Positions 25,267-36,550 of a stretch of DNA of 64,000 nt are shown one piece after another. A program made the translations under genes and the position numbers. The notes under the pieces are model-generated. The model did no database searches. It was not told the DNA's origin and saw only the letters and a list, made by a program, of their open reading frames with translations. The stretch comes from Calvatia gigantea (lineage: Eukaryota; Basidiomycota; Agaricomycetes; Agaricales; Lycoperdaceae): assembly GCA_025093985.1 (NCBI GenBank), contig JACAAK010000015.1, positions 366,581 through 430,580 of the forward strand, written 5' to 3'. The stretch's first letter is position 1. Every line of letters starts with the position of its first letter.

Positions 25267-26273
25267 ATGGCTGGTCTCCTCAGAGCCTTCAAGTATGTGA
25301 CTCCGTTTTCTGTAGTGAACGCCAAAACTATCACTGACATTTAGAATAGCTCTGCTCTGATTAGACGACCCTTACTAACCCAGTGCACAACTTCTGCTGT
25401 GATATTTGGAACCGGCGATGTGATTGCTCAGCAACTTATAGAGAAAAAAGGCGGACCTCATGATGTGAGCCAACCGTGAAACTCCTTCCCGCTCGAATTT
25501 TTTTGACATTCACCCCTATCTAGTTTGCAAGGACTGCCCGGTTGATGGTTTATGGAGGTCCGTTGTTCGTCCCTCCCAACCCCCACGTTTTGCAACATGC
25601 CTTCCTCCAGGTCTCTTTTTTGGGCCTCCGATGACATTCTGGTACCGTTTCTTGAACGGATTGAAGTTTGCTAGCCCAACTCGCGGCCTTGCCTACAGAG
25701 TGAGTAAAACCACTACCTCCGCAACTTCAGCTAGCTCATAATTTGGAGTAGGTATGGCTCGACCAGGCCATCTTGACACCAGGCAAGTCATTAATGCCAG
25801 CTCTTTCAATGCACCCTGTCCCAATCCTAGCGCCACGTAGTCGCCGTCGCGTATTTCTACGGCTCGATGAGTGTGTTGGAGGGAAAAATTGATGAAGCAA
25901 TTCCTAGAATTCAGGCGGTATGTCGTCCTCACTCACCCCCATACGTTCTGACTGAGCCTCGCTAGGCCTATGTACCGACTATCATTCGCAATTGGTGTGT
26001 CGTCAACTTTCACTCCTATCAAGACCGTTCTCATCCTTGTACTAGGGCCGTCTACATCCCAACCCAACTACTCAACTTCTCAGTGGTGCCGCCTCACCTC
26101 CGCCTCGTTTTTGTAGGCGGTGTCGCTCTTTTCTGGAGTACGTCATCGTGTTTCCGTCTCCGTGGATGTGTCTGACCAAGCAATGCTGAATAGATACCTA
26201 CCTCAGCGCAGCTAATGCCCACCACCGGAAGCAACTCGCCGCTGAAGCGGAGGGAAAGCTTTTAATAGATTAG
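25267..26273 (+). CDS. SYM1: Mpv17/PMP22-family inner-membrane protein, 190 aa
   Basis: Mpv17 family, usually in the mitochondrial inner membrane (SYM1, stress and metabolite homeostasis) or the peroxisome. Nine exons: 25267-25292, 25350-25464, 25524-25557, 25611-25699, 25752-25782, 25841-25917, 25966-25994, 26046-26137 and 26194-26273. The total is 573 nt, 191 codons. Motifs: [71 protein letters not shown] and [12 protein letters not shown]. The intron after exon 5 has a GC donor (G|GCAAGT), the standard non-canonical class. Acceptors were chosen to keep the family blocks. Mitochondrial location is inferred from the family. Confidence 0.9.
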
Positions 26274-26641
26274 AAATCCACTAAGACTTCATTCCCTGCA
26301 TACCCACGAGCGTTAACATCCCCTATAGAAGTAGCTGTATCTAATAGACAATTGCTTACCAGTTCCTACGACAAGTTAAAGGAGTCCACCAGACACATGG
26401 GGACAGTCTTCCATATGTACCCTGTTCCCGCGCGGCCTTTTACGGAACAACAAGCACTTTGTCCAAATTGCTTCTTCGTGTGAACCATAGCGTGGAGGTC
26501 GTTGGCAGGAAACTAACATTAGATAACAATAACATACCAAGCGCCTTGTTCCTAAGCTGGCTTTTATAAATTCCTCAGTAGTTACGGTTTGAGTTCCTCG
26601 TCTCATTCCTTCTCGCAAAGGTCTCCTTTTCTCTGACAGTC

Positions 26642-27292
26642 ATGTATCTCCCAGACGAAATTAAAAACCAGATTTTGGATGCAAGCGTCGGTGGCATAGA
26701 AGCCTTCCTAACTTGCGTCGGCTGCTGCGTCGTCGCTCTACATCCAAAAGGACGGTATGATAAAGTGATGAGAGAGTACTGTCTCTCTTCAGAGTTCTTT
26801 GAAGAGTTTATCGAACACTGGGGGAAACGATGGTCTAGAGCTCCATCCCGGAGGAGAAGATCCTCGCACTCACCGCAACCTCGTCCGACCCCAAAAGCGA
26901 CGTCCTCAACATCACGACATAAAAAGAACGGCTCCTCTGGCGGTGTACTACCTTTTCCAAGCCCACAATCGTCCGAACCAGAAACTGCTAACAGTAGCTT
27001 TTCATACTCCACTGGCAGCGACTCTCGGTCCGGGAACCAATCGCAAGCCAGTACTTCCTACGCTCCTTCGCCAGCAGGCGGCCACCTCCCCATTACGAGC
27101 CTCTCGGCACCGCCCGGGGTATCTCGGGAAGATACTTCTGATGATTTCACACAACCAAGTGCAGTTGACGATTGGGATACCTTCCTTGGTTCCCTTTTGG
27201 ATGCCCCTCAAGTACACAATAGGCTACCCCGATCCTGGTTTTTGCTTAAACGACATTGGGACAAATGTATTGACTTCGACTGTCTCCAATGA
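26642..27292 (+). CDS. Hypothetical protein, 216 aa, low-complexity middle
   Basis: Open frame starting MYLPDEIKNQILDASVGGIE. The N-terminal part is folded-looking and Cys-containing (AFLTCVGCCVVALH, SEFFEEFIEHWGKRW). A long Ser/Pro/Arg-rich region follows, then DDWDTFLGSLLDAP. A GT at 27210 could be a donor, in which case the C-terminal 25 residues are intronic and another exon follows. A second plus frame (26799-27566) overlaps it completely and is more likely a shadow. I do not recognise the family. Confidence 0.4.
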   Translation: MYLPDEIKNQILDASVGGIEAFLTCVGCCVVALHPKGRYDKVMREYCLSSEFFEEFIEHWGKRWSRAPSRRRRSSHSPQPRPTPKATSSTSRHKKNGSSGGVLPFPSPQSSEPETANSSFSYSTGSDSRSGNQSQASTSYAPSPAGGHLPITSLSAPPGVSREDTSDDFTQPSAVDDWDTFLGSLLDAPQVHNRLPRSWFLLKRHWDKCIDFDCLQ

Positions 27293-29959
27293 TACTTCGA
27301 ATGCGCTGCCCGCCACCTTGGAGGATCGTGTGAGGCGGGGAAGACCAGAAATGATTGAACGAACGATAACTCCAATTACTACTCAAACGAAACCATTGTT
27401 GGAGACATCTCGGATAATAAGTGGACAAAGGCGAGCCGGGCCTTCATCACGAGCCGAAGGAGAGGGAGCGCTGGATCTAGGCATATTCCAGGACAGCTTG
27501 GTCAGGTCAACAACAGACGATATTCCGACTATATCAGTCGTGACGCCCAACGGGTGGGTTACCTGAGCGTTTGTGCCGAACTGACTGTTGATAACTTTAG
27601 CGCAGGTCCGATTCGCGCCCGGTGATTTATCCGTTGGATGGAACTGACCAGCGACCGCCAGGATCAGCATCTTTTCAAAGGGCTAGGGCAGAATTCCAGC
27701 ATCCGGCCAATTGGCCAGGTTGGTGAGAGCCAGAACCAAAATTCATTATGTTCGGCGGAATCCTTCCTCAACACATGGCAAAAGAGAAAGACCTCAAGGA
27801 CTGGAAAATTGCGGCCCAACTTGACACCAAGGAGAGGTGCAAGATAACTCGAAGGCAGGCGAAGGAAAGAAAGAATCCATGAGTGCCATTTCTTAAGTGG
27901 GAAAGGCTGAATACAGCTGAAAACGGACTCTAAGCACGACTTACATATTGATGGACCGTAATTACTTAAGTAGATTATAGTGATTCTATCTGTGGAGCTC
28001 TTTTGCACCCGTGTTGTGTTATTTCATGGTGTGTTTTCAGCCCATTTTTGCGAAGGGTCGTCCATTGAGGGAACTCTCAAAAATGAGAACCTAGGGCTCA
28101 GAGAAAGCGTGAACACCGACGGCAACCACAACATTGCACCCCCGCAGCCCCATTGAAGTTTGTTGCTATAAGTCCTATGACCCCTATTCCACCGTTACCC
28201 TGCAGGATGGCGACCTGCGAGGAGAGGAAAACAGGAAAACAAAAACCATAAAAAAACAAAAGCGGGATCCTGTTGTTGTCCTCTACCACGTTATAAACTT
28301 TACTTGCGGTTTCCCTTCCCAGAAACAAACCCCCTCCCCTCGTCTGTTCTCTAAACTCGTAGCTGCACCCGGAGACACAGATACCTCGAGGCCTTCCTGT
28401 AACCGCTGGTCACCTTTTCTCCGACGGCAGCAAAGACCTGACCCTATTGGCAGAGCATTTGCGGGAGAATTTCGATTGGCCTACTCATTAGTGCTGCTTC
28501 AAGGAACTACCCGGGGGATTCAGCAAAAATGGTGGAGGCCAGACGGCTATTTCATTCGCCAGGATTTGTCCGGCAGTCCTTGTTTTTAATCCACCAAACA
28601 CACGGCTTGGCAGTTTTCCTTACCAGCCATCCGAAGTTCTTACCTCGATCCCTACCCGACGGCACCTGACTATTCGCCAGGAAGGGGTTGTGCTGAAAAG
28701 GAACGAAAAAATTCTGGGTCAGGGAGAAATTCACCACCAGACGCTCTACAAGCCCCTCTTCCCGGCTCGGTGGCTTGACCTCCGCAACTTGAAAGTCGGT
28801 CAAAGCCCCTACGATCCGAATCCCTCATCGAAGAGACCTCCCACGATCGCTGATTTCGAGTTTATTGTTCATCCATCTTATCAAGCAATTCGACTTGTGC
28901 CAGTATTAAAAGCCGAATAGTGAATAAAGCCAAGGCTCTGCACCACCGCCAATTCTCCCCTCATCTTTTCCGAGTGACTCAAACGTCTCTGTGTTTCGTG
29001 CTTTTGGGAAAGGGCCGGTTGCTCCGTCCCGGGTCCCTCAAATCAACCTGTTTCCTTAATAACAATCATGACAGTGTGCCTGCACGACTCCAAGTCACCA
29101 GTCCATTTCCGTAGTTTCCTTACTGACTTTTGGCATGCCTCATACTGGGGGTTGCGCCTTGATAGGCCCCTCGGATGGCAACTTTCCGCAGTCGACTCAC
29201 GCACAAGCGGTGATCGCGACAAAAGGCTGTTTCATAATCCCTCACCTACTTCTCCTGCAATATCATATTCTTCTCATCGCACGATTCGATCACCTCAAGC
29301 AAGCGTTATTGCGTGAGAACATCAGCGGGGTCTGGGTTTCTCCAAGTTGAATTAAATCAGGTGGGTATGGTCTTTGCCCTGAGAACGTGTTAAACTGAGT
29401 TTGGCGCATCAAGGGTGAATAGCAACGAAGACAGGCGGTCGAAAGAGAAAAGTTGCGGCACCCGGCTTCATCATGATCATGCTCGCTGGTTCTTGTTCAT
29501 GTATCCCCGACTCTGCGTAAGCAAGAGGAAGGTTCTGTCATGTTAATTCGGTCGTTTTCTCTGTTTGAGGATGTGTGAGAAACAGAAAGTTTTTCTATAT
29601 CTGTCCATGGGAAAAAGTCTAGACTCTGTTTCTCGGTGGGTCTGAAATGTAATCTCTCAATTTTGGTGCGAACCACACACATCTTAGCCACCGAAGCTGT
29701 CGAATTTGTGGCTAAGCTGTGCAGGTCGCCACGTCTTGCATCGAAAAGGAATTAATTTCAAGCATGGCTTGCGACGCTGTAGGCGTAGGAATCAGAAGGG
29801 TACTAGCTGCATTGGTTTGATGTAAAGCAACCCATTTTTAACCTCGACAAAATAGTAAAGATAACAATGATTCTTTAATCGTTACGGATGAATTGACAGA
29901 TTCGTGGACCACACCTCTACTTATATTTATCTTTAAAACACGGGAAATTCCGGGCTACG
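27293..29959. other. Unassigned 2.7 kb with scattered frames
   Basis: A plus frame at 28690-28919 ends PTIADFEFIVHPSYQAIRLV then a stop and looks protein-like, but has no family I know and no clear upstream exon. A minus frame at 27383-27670 starts MLILAVAGQFHPTDKSPG and could be secreted. Neither is called as a gene. No repeat seen. Confidence 0.35.
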
Positions 29960-31087
29960 TCATTTCCAACTGAGGGAGAATGGTGCCAACATGACAGCAA
30001 GGCGTCCCCAAAATCCAAAAATTGGAAATGCGGCTGCTATTTTACCTTCAAGGATTGCGTTGCTTTCTGTCTCCGCAGCAGCTACCAGGGGCGCTGAGAC
30101 GGCAGAAAAGGATGGTCGGACCGGCACAGGCCTCAAAGATGATTGCATTTTCGCCTCGAGACGAGTCAGCACTTCTGTATAGCCCGCCACAAGGCTGGCG
30201 GATTCCTGCTCCAGTCGCTTGACCATTTCCTCGAGCTTTTCCCTTTCGAGGGCAAGCTCTTTTCGTGATGCCTCATCTCTCAGCTGGATGGCTTGACGCA
30301 TTTCCTCCATGACTTCTCGCAGCTCATTTTCGTGGCGTAGAGACTGCTCCCTCAAATCCTTACCCAACTCCTGGCCAGCTTTCGTCTCGTGAATGCCAAT
30401 TCCAGACTCCAGTTCTGTTTGGATCTGCAGGGCGCCGTGGCACGACTCATGCGAAAGGATTGAACGGACGATCGAAAGCGCGGATTTGTATGTATTATCG
30501 TGTCGGGCTATACGGGCGCCACGAGTGATGGCCGGTTCAAAGAAGATGGATTTGGTCTTCAACTCGAACTCGCGGACCTTTCCACGGTTTTCCTCGATTT
30601 GGTCCCACATAGTGGTGACAATCACCACGTTGGATAACGACGAATCACCGCACAGGTGTCGAAACATACGGAAATTACGATTAGAAATTCCGCCGATGCG
30701 GTTGTCAACGATGCGGTGCATGTAGATGACACCTGCAAGTTTGATCTTGTTTCCTCGACTGGAAAGTAAGTCAACAGAATTTTTGGTTGGGTGTAGGTCA
30801 GGTGACTCACAGGAGGGAGAGCGAGGCAGCAATCATCTTAAGTACATCGCTGTCGGCGATTTTCGTGTCGTCGAAACCCGGAGTATCGAGAAGAATGATT
30901 TGCTTTCCGTCAACCTCAATGGGAGAGGTGAATTGCACAGAGTCAGTGCACGACTCGAGCTCGTTACCAACACAGAGATCGGATTGAGTGACGAGGTTAA
31001 CAAACTGGTTAGTTGAGATGAGACGGGATCAATACTCGCTCGGGGCTTGTTATGTACCGTCGATTTTCCAGTGCCCGTAGGTCCCAT
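29960..31087 (-). CDS. P-loop GTPase-like protein with coiled coil and hydrophobic C-terminus
   Basis: AIG1/dynamin-like G-domain protein common in Agaricomycetes. Exons 31087-31058, 31004-30811 and 30758-29960 join in frame. G1 is MGPTGTGKST, G3 is LLDTPGFDD, and G4 is the unusual TTMWDQ used by this fungal group instead of NKxD. Between them lie KLAGVIYMHRIVDNRIGGIS and FRMFRHLCGD. After the G domain comes a helical region rich in Glu/Arg (ELREVMEEMRQAIQLRDEAS), likely a coiled coil. A hydrophobic tail follows (FPIFGFWGRLAVMLAPFS) that may anchor it. The frame remains open upstream to 31261, so the true start could lie there or in another exon. Substrate process unknown. Confidence 0.85.
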
Positions 31088-31525
31088 CAAGCTGGTATTG
31101 ACGTGATAAGTGCCATGCTCTAGCTTGTGGAAATACGCATACACAATGGCGAAGCTTTCCTGATTTTCCCATGCAGCCTGCACAAGGGTCACCAAGCGTC
31201 CAAATGATTGGAGTAGCTGCGTACCGTTTGTTCGCCGGAGGAGTCGCTCATTCTTGAACAAGGATGGAGAGAAAACGGCGAAGTAACACCTTATAAATCA
31301 GCAAGCGTCGTGGCTCAGGCATGTCCTTCATGCGGTTTGTTACTATCAGACACATGTTAACCGCAGATGATGGAGAGGATTGGAGTGAAAATTGTGAGCG
31401 AAGTGCACTGACACCTGGTGGTCGTTCCTTACTTAAGCGCTACGTATTGTAAATAACATCAAATAACACTGCAAATCACGAAACCCCCATGGAAGTAGGT
31501 AGTGTTGCACGAAATAGCCCCCCCT

Positions 31526-32245
31526 CCTATTTCGCATCAGCTAATTTGCATGGTGAATCACCTGCTAATCATCAGACCCCCCGAAACCCCGGTGCGAATT
31601 TGAGCAAATTACCCCAAAGGATTGCGTCACATCTCCAGGAAATAGTTTTATTCTCAGACATACCAAATGACGGACAACAGATAGACAGTGCCTGGGGTAG
31701 TATCCTACTACTACTACAGAATACATGCTACCCATGCTTTTTTTTGTTCCGCGCTGAAGTGTGATGATTAGCCAACACACTATTTGAGTAACATACAAGA
31801 TGAGGTCAAGTCGGGGAACGGTGATGAGCGTAAGACGGTGCTGATATGGGTAGATGACCTTCACGAAATCAGCAACGTTGCCCCATCAGAGAAGCACACC
31901 AGATGGGGCACGACTAGTTTCGAGCTGGAGGGCTATCTAGCCACACGGCATCTCGACATATTATCTGGCAAGGTGTTGTTAGTTGAAGGGCACACAGAGT
32001 TGGAGGGAAGCCAGAGATATACCCCTGTCCCTCAGGATGCCAACACAGGAGCTTTTGCTGTCCAAGGTGATGAATGAGTGACGTAGTAGCCATAGGGTGT
32101 AGAACCAAGAGCCTGTGTAAATGGTACAAAGTCCCAAATTTCGCCGCAAATCAGATGCGAATTTACTATTTCACACGGTGAATCACAGCTAATTTGCCCA
32201 AGGGCTGATGTGCAAATTAGCTGTGGTTTACCCCTGCGAAATAGG
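31526..32245. repeat. Inverted-repeat element of about 720 bp
   Basis: The termini CCTATTTCGCA (31526-31536) and TGCGAAATAGG (32235-32245) are exact reverse complements. Inside each end are copies of CAGCTAATTTGC next to GTGAATCAC, in inverted orientation. The right end also forms its own hairpin around CACAGCTAATTTGC (about 32190-32223). A 97-codon plus frame lies inside (31784-32077) without known motif. It could be a non-autonomous DNA transposon; the target duplication is not clear. Confidence 0.6.
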
Positions 32246-32912
32246 CCCCTGGGAAGCCAGGTGTGATTCTCGCCTACGAAGTAGGGCTCAGACCTATTTC
32301 CCCCAACACTAGAAGTAGGCGAAGTGTTAAGTGTTCCACACCGGGGCTGGGCGGTGCTACCAATTCAGCTTCCTGGCGTTTCCAACATTGATGACTTTCT
32401 CATTTGAGTCCTTTTCACTCACGTTGAAAAATAGCTATCGGGGACCTTTGCGAGAATCTTGCCTTGTTCGTCTTCGCATCTCGGACAACTGCGAGGAAGT
32501 TGATTCTGTCGGGATCCCTTATCCTCGGTGTGCCGTTGTATTCCACTACAGTTCCGACCTTGTGGTATGCTTCAAGGATTCTAACCAAGAACGACTCAAT
32601 ATTCACATGGGGTATTTCGCTAGAGTTACCTCATTGCATTGTAAATCAACTCAAATTAAACCCCACATACATAATAAAAATGCCTGTAGGTCTGTTCACT
32701 CCAAACTTGGTTTGTGTCTACAAGAGGAGGTCTCCGAAATTTATTAGGACTCAAATTTGCACGATAGGAGAATAATACCAAGTTGGGGTAACGAAGTATG
32801 CCCCCGCCGGTTTGAGATCGAATCGAAGGATGATCTCATCATGCTAGGATCGTAATCCAACACCATCAAGGCAGGGCTACTTCCAAAGAATATTTAAATT
32901 CCTGGTGAGGCC
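32246..32912. other. Intergenic with one protein-like minus fragment
   Basis: The minus frame 32415-32606 (starts MNIESFLVRILEAYHKVGTV) reads like part of a real protein (VRDAKTNKARF) but I cannot identify it; possibly a gene relic. Otherwise nothing seen. Confidence 0.3.
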
Positions 32913-34333
32913 ATGGAGCCTCAAACCTTCCGGCCCATGTCTCGGGTCCAGCTGTACTTCGACGAATCGAGCCCTACTATCCAGTACACCCCGCCAAATG
33001 CTTGGACAGATAACTCCTCTGAGCTATGGACCAGTGGGCGTTCCAAACTCGTCAACCAATTTCCCGGAGCCAAACTCCAGTTCACCTTTAACGGTATATC
33101 CCTTTCTCATTCCCCTTACTATGAGTTAACGCAGCTGCTAGGTACCACGGCGATCTTTCATGGCGCATCACTGAACGATACGACTTTCGCTCCCATCGTT
33201 GACGATCTACCTCAACCTAAAGTGTCTTTACCATCCTCTAACCCCCCGGCCTATGGTGAATGGTATCGAACACGGACTCTGCAGCCTGGTGAACATACCG
33301 TGGTTTTCAACGACCTTCCCAAGGTCACACTAGATTACATTATTGTTGAAATCGACTCCTCCACCGTCTTTCAAAATACGCAGGTTTTAGTTAGTGACTC
33401 GGATCCAGCACTCAGGTACACAGGATCTTGGGAGAAGGACTTCAGCCGATTCAAATCGCTGCAACCATTTACGTTCATCGGGGACTATAGTACCCGTTCT
33501 TCTTGCAACCCGGGTGATACCCTTTCGCTGGATTTTTCCGGTACGTCGAAGGGGAAGACCACACAAGTTCATTGTGATTGACATTTCTTGCAGGCTCTTC
33601 GATTCAACTTTGGGGCGTTTTTGACTGGCAGTCAATCGGAAGCGTTACTGCTACTTACAACGTTGATGGTCTACAAGTGGCCCAGCAGATATACCAAGCA
33701 GACGTTACCTCCCAAAACGCCATCTTTGGTGTGCAAACGAATTTTTTGCTCTTCTCAAAGAATGACCTGTCAGATGGCTCCCACAATATTCTGGTCAATG
33801 TCACAGCGTGCACGAATCAACGTTTTTCTCTGGACTACATCACATATACGCCTTCATTCACCTCCGGAAAAAGTGCACCAACAAGCCCGGCCACTGCCAG
33901 TGGCTCTGCTAAATCGTCGCATTTTCCCACTGGCGCTATCGCTGGCATTGTTGTTGGCGCTGTCGTGGTTATCGGTTTGGCCGGTTTACTTTTATGGTGT
34001 TGCAAGAGGAGGAGAAAAACTGCTGCTGAGCCGTTCCCGACATCATCCTCGTCGCTTGCAGTGACACGGAAGGAGGAGGTCCCCCCGCACCTGCGGCAAC
34101 AGAGATCGTTGACATCGCAAGATGCATTTACGGGCGCTACAATTGACGTTACGCAAGGCCCTCCTGTGAATGGGCACTGGGCTGTTTCCCACAATCCTTC
34201 AGACATGCGGAATATCAATGAACTTGTTGTGGGCATGGCGCCGCCCGCATACCCTGTCCGTAATGCGGTTGCAACTGCTACAGATAGCACATTTGAAACA
34301 ACAGCAACAAGTGCTCATAGGGGTCCGTCTTGA
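32913..34333 (+). CDS. Single-pass membrane protein with two beta-sandwich-like ectodomains, 439 aa
   Basis: Exons 32913-33093, 33142-33540 and 33594-34333 sum to 1320 nt (440 codons). The first ectodomain runs from VQLYFDESSPTIQYTPP through FTFNGTAIFHGAS to TLDYIIVEID. The second repeats the plan (VSDSDPALRYTGSWEKDFSR, SSIQLWGVFDW, NQRFSLDYITYTP). A Ser/Thr/Ala linker precedes the TM helix (GAIAGIVVGAVVVIGLAGLL), then LWCCKRRRK and a long cytosolic tail. The plan is a doubled version of paralogues A and B and is common in Agaricomycetes. No signal peptide is obvious. A surface receptor or wall sensor is plausible but not shown. Confidence 0.82.
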
Positions 34334-34517
34334 TCTTTGATTGAACTCCTGATCGTATGTACTCATTTGTTCGTTCTTGCACACGATACCCACAGACGCT
34401 TCTTATCAAAAGCGCCTTAGCAAAGACATTCGTTGGTCCATCATCAAAATAGACAACGTATTGATTCCTACAATGTCCTAGTTGTCCGTCATTGTCCGCG
34501 CTATAAATTGATACTAC

Positions 34518-35810
34518 CTATGTCCAGATCTGATTCTGGTTACTGTCCGTACATTTCCAAGTTTGTGCTGGATTTCCATTGTTAAGCTGACCGTTCGTAA
34601 GATCAAGACATAATCCTAAAATTGCACTAGGTGAGAGTTGTTATCGACATGGCAACACCGCATATACCTTTCCCCGTCAACGCGATGCGATTATCATCGG
34701 TCCAGTACCATTGCTGGGCTGCGAGGCCATCGTAACAGGTCCAGATCTTCATCTTCACACCGTTCGCTGGGCCTGCCAGGAGAATCATCAATCATAGGAG
34801 CCTCAACGGACGACAACAGGCCATACTGGAGCCTGCATCAAGGCAGTAATTAGTTCCAGAGAGGCGGACCATTCCATTTCCACGAATAATGGACCACATT
34901 TGTGCCTGAGTTCCGTTGCAATCATAGCTGAACTGATATCAATCTTCGGGCATTGGGCTCCGCCAAGGCAGGACATTCGCTTACATCTGAACAGGTGTTC
35001 CGTTCGCAAAGACGCCTCCTTTGACGTCAAGGCACTTGTTCGGGTTACCATTTGGATTGATGAAGTCTGGCCGTGATTGATAGTTGGGAATTTCACCTGT
35101 TGGGCAGAACCTGAACAAAATTTACATCAATTGGGTTGATTCGAAAATGGGGGGAATGATGCGCACGTTACAGTGTAGCCGTTGGGGATGTGTGGGCAAC
35201 TATACAAAGGTGGTAACGGCGCGACGCTACCAGGGCTCGGGAACCGCGTTGGTGGTGATGTGTATGCATTGGGACAATTGTTGTAGGCACAATCCGCACT
35301 GACGCAGAAGCCCATACGCTGATATATTTTATATGCGTGTCAACCTCACCTGATAGTTTTCAGCGAGGATCGGACGTACCGAGGGAGAGTTGATAGGCCT
35401 GATGTTCACATCGACATTGATCCAGTTGGGATCCTTCACAATGTAGTAGTAGTTTGCCTACATAACGACCGGAGATATACGAAGAGGAACGGAGATGCCC
35501 CAGAAGGAGTCAAGACTCTGGTGGTATGTCCAGGTTCGTCACTCACCGGTCCGTAAAACCCAGCTCGGGTTGTACCAGGGCCAGCAGGATTGCCGCGATT
35601 GAGGTCAGTATAGATTAACCCGCTCCAATTATCATCAAAGTCGCGTGTCATCTTGTCCCCGAGAGCAGCGAGAGAGCCTTGAGACTGTCCATTAATGTAG
35701 ATCGTGGCCTTGAATGGGCAATTGTTGACGATCTCGAAGTGGTGTACCGCCCGCACTCCAGTTAGAGTGCTAATGAGTACAGCAGAGACAAGGCGACGGA
35801 GTGTGAGCAT
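34518..35810 (-). CDS. Secreted thaumatin-like / ricin-B lectin fusion protein, 307 aa
   Basis: Seven exons (35810-35547, 35457-35380, 35318-35167, 35110-34985, 34927-34827, 34772-34668, 34615-34518) total 924 nt, exactly 308 codons. Signal peptide MLTLRRLVSAVLISTLTGVR. The N-terminal half is thaumatin/osmotin-like (HFEIVNNCPFKATIYING, GPGTTRAGFYGP, ADCAYNNCPNAY). The C-terminal half is one R-type lectin beta-trefoil with three repeats, each starting CLD (CLDVKGG, CLDAGSS, CLDLTNG) and ending in QxW (QAQMW, AAQQW, QNQIW). No ribosome-inactivating A-chain is present, so this is a carbohydrate-binding secreted protein, not a ricin-type toxin. The lectin half is very sure, the thaumatin half less so. 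Confidence 0.88.
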
Positions 35811-36394
35811 TATAAACAAAGTCCCTGGCTGGGGCTTTGAGGTGATTCGAGATCTCAGCTCGGCATTGCTATGATGGTCTCTATATACCAGGCTATCGAA
35901 GGGCAGACGAGGCGTGAGGCAAATGCTTGGCAGTGTCGTAACGACCCTTGTAACCCCGCACCCCTTTCTGGTTGAATTGAACTGCACTGGGGGCGGGATA
36001 CAATGCCCGTGCCTCAACTGAATTAAGGAGGCAGAAACTTCCAAAGGACCTAACAATCCTCTTGGTCTCGGCAGGACCACAGGAAGAAATGACATACGGC
36101 GACGGTCATTTCGAGCCGGCGACATCTCTGCTGAATGTGCGGAATCGCAGCGCTCCATATGTAAGAGCGGGCTTTTCCAACCTGCGAGATAAACGGTGTT
36201 GATAGTAAATCCTCCCATATTCTGAGCTCTCAGAATATGATAAGCATACGTTTCGGCTGCACTGCGACCTTTTCGCGTGACCAGTTGAAATACCGTAGCA
36301 TGTGCAGGTGAGATCTAGGACAACCCTTGGGTTTTGGGGGTTAGTGTTTCGGCCGCACTTCCCACCGTGGCGAGGCGCAAAAAAGTAAGCTTCC
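35811..36394. other. Upstream region of the thaumatin-lectin gene
   Basis: A TATATA on the minus strand at about 35881-35886 lies about 75 bp before the start codon and could be its TATA box. A long minus frame continues upstream of the ATG (to 36218) but has no motif and is not taken as coding. Confidence 0.45.
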
Positions 36395-36396
36395 TA

Positions 36397-36548
36397 TACA
36401 CTGCGCCGACGAGTTGATGTGACACTCGTTGTATCAATATCGTATTAAATCCAAAAAGTATAGTCTTCGATATGACACGCTTTACACTTTTTGAAATCGA
36501 TATGATTTCGATATGACCCATGCCATATCGACTCGTTGGCGCAGTGTA
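36397..36548. mobile_element. Tc1/mariner-type MITE, 152 bp
   Basis: Starts TACACTGCGCCGACGAG and ends CTCGTTGGCGCAGTGTA, terminal inverted repeats of 17 bp with one mismatch. Both sides are flanked by TA (36395-36396, 36549-36550), the mariner-type target duplication. The interior is AT-rich, non-coding, and has repeated CGATATGA words. Confidence 0.88.
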
Positions 36549-36550
36549 TA

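Noticed and set aside
26799..27566. 255-codon plus-strand frame overlapping the hypothetical gene at 26642
   Set aside because: It overlaps the 26642 frame, starts inside it and has no motif. Its first two thirds look like an out-of-frame reading of the Ser/Pro/Arg-rich region; the last part could be an exon of the same gene but no splice path is clear.
34518..35110. Ricin-type toxin
   Set aside because: Only the lectin (B-type) beta-trefoil is present. No N-glycosidase A-chain is encoded here or nearby.
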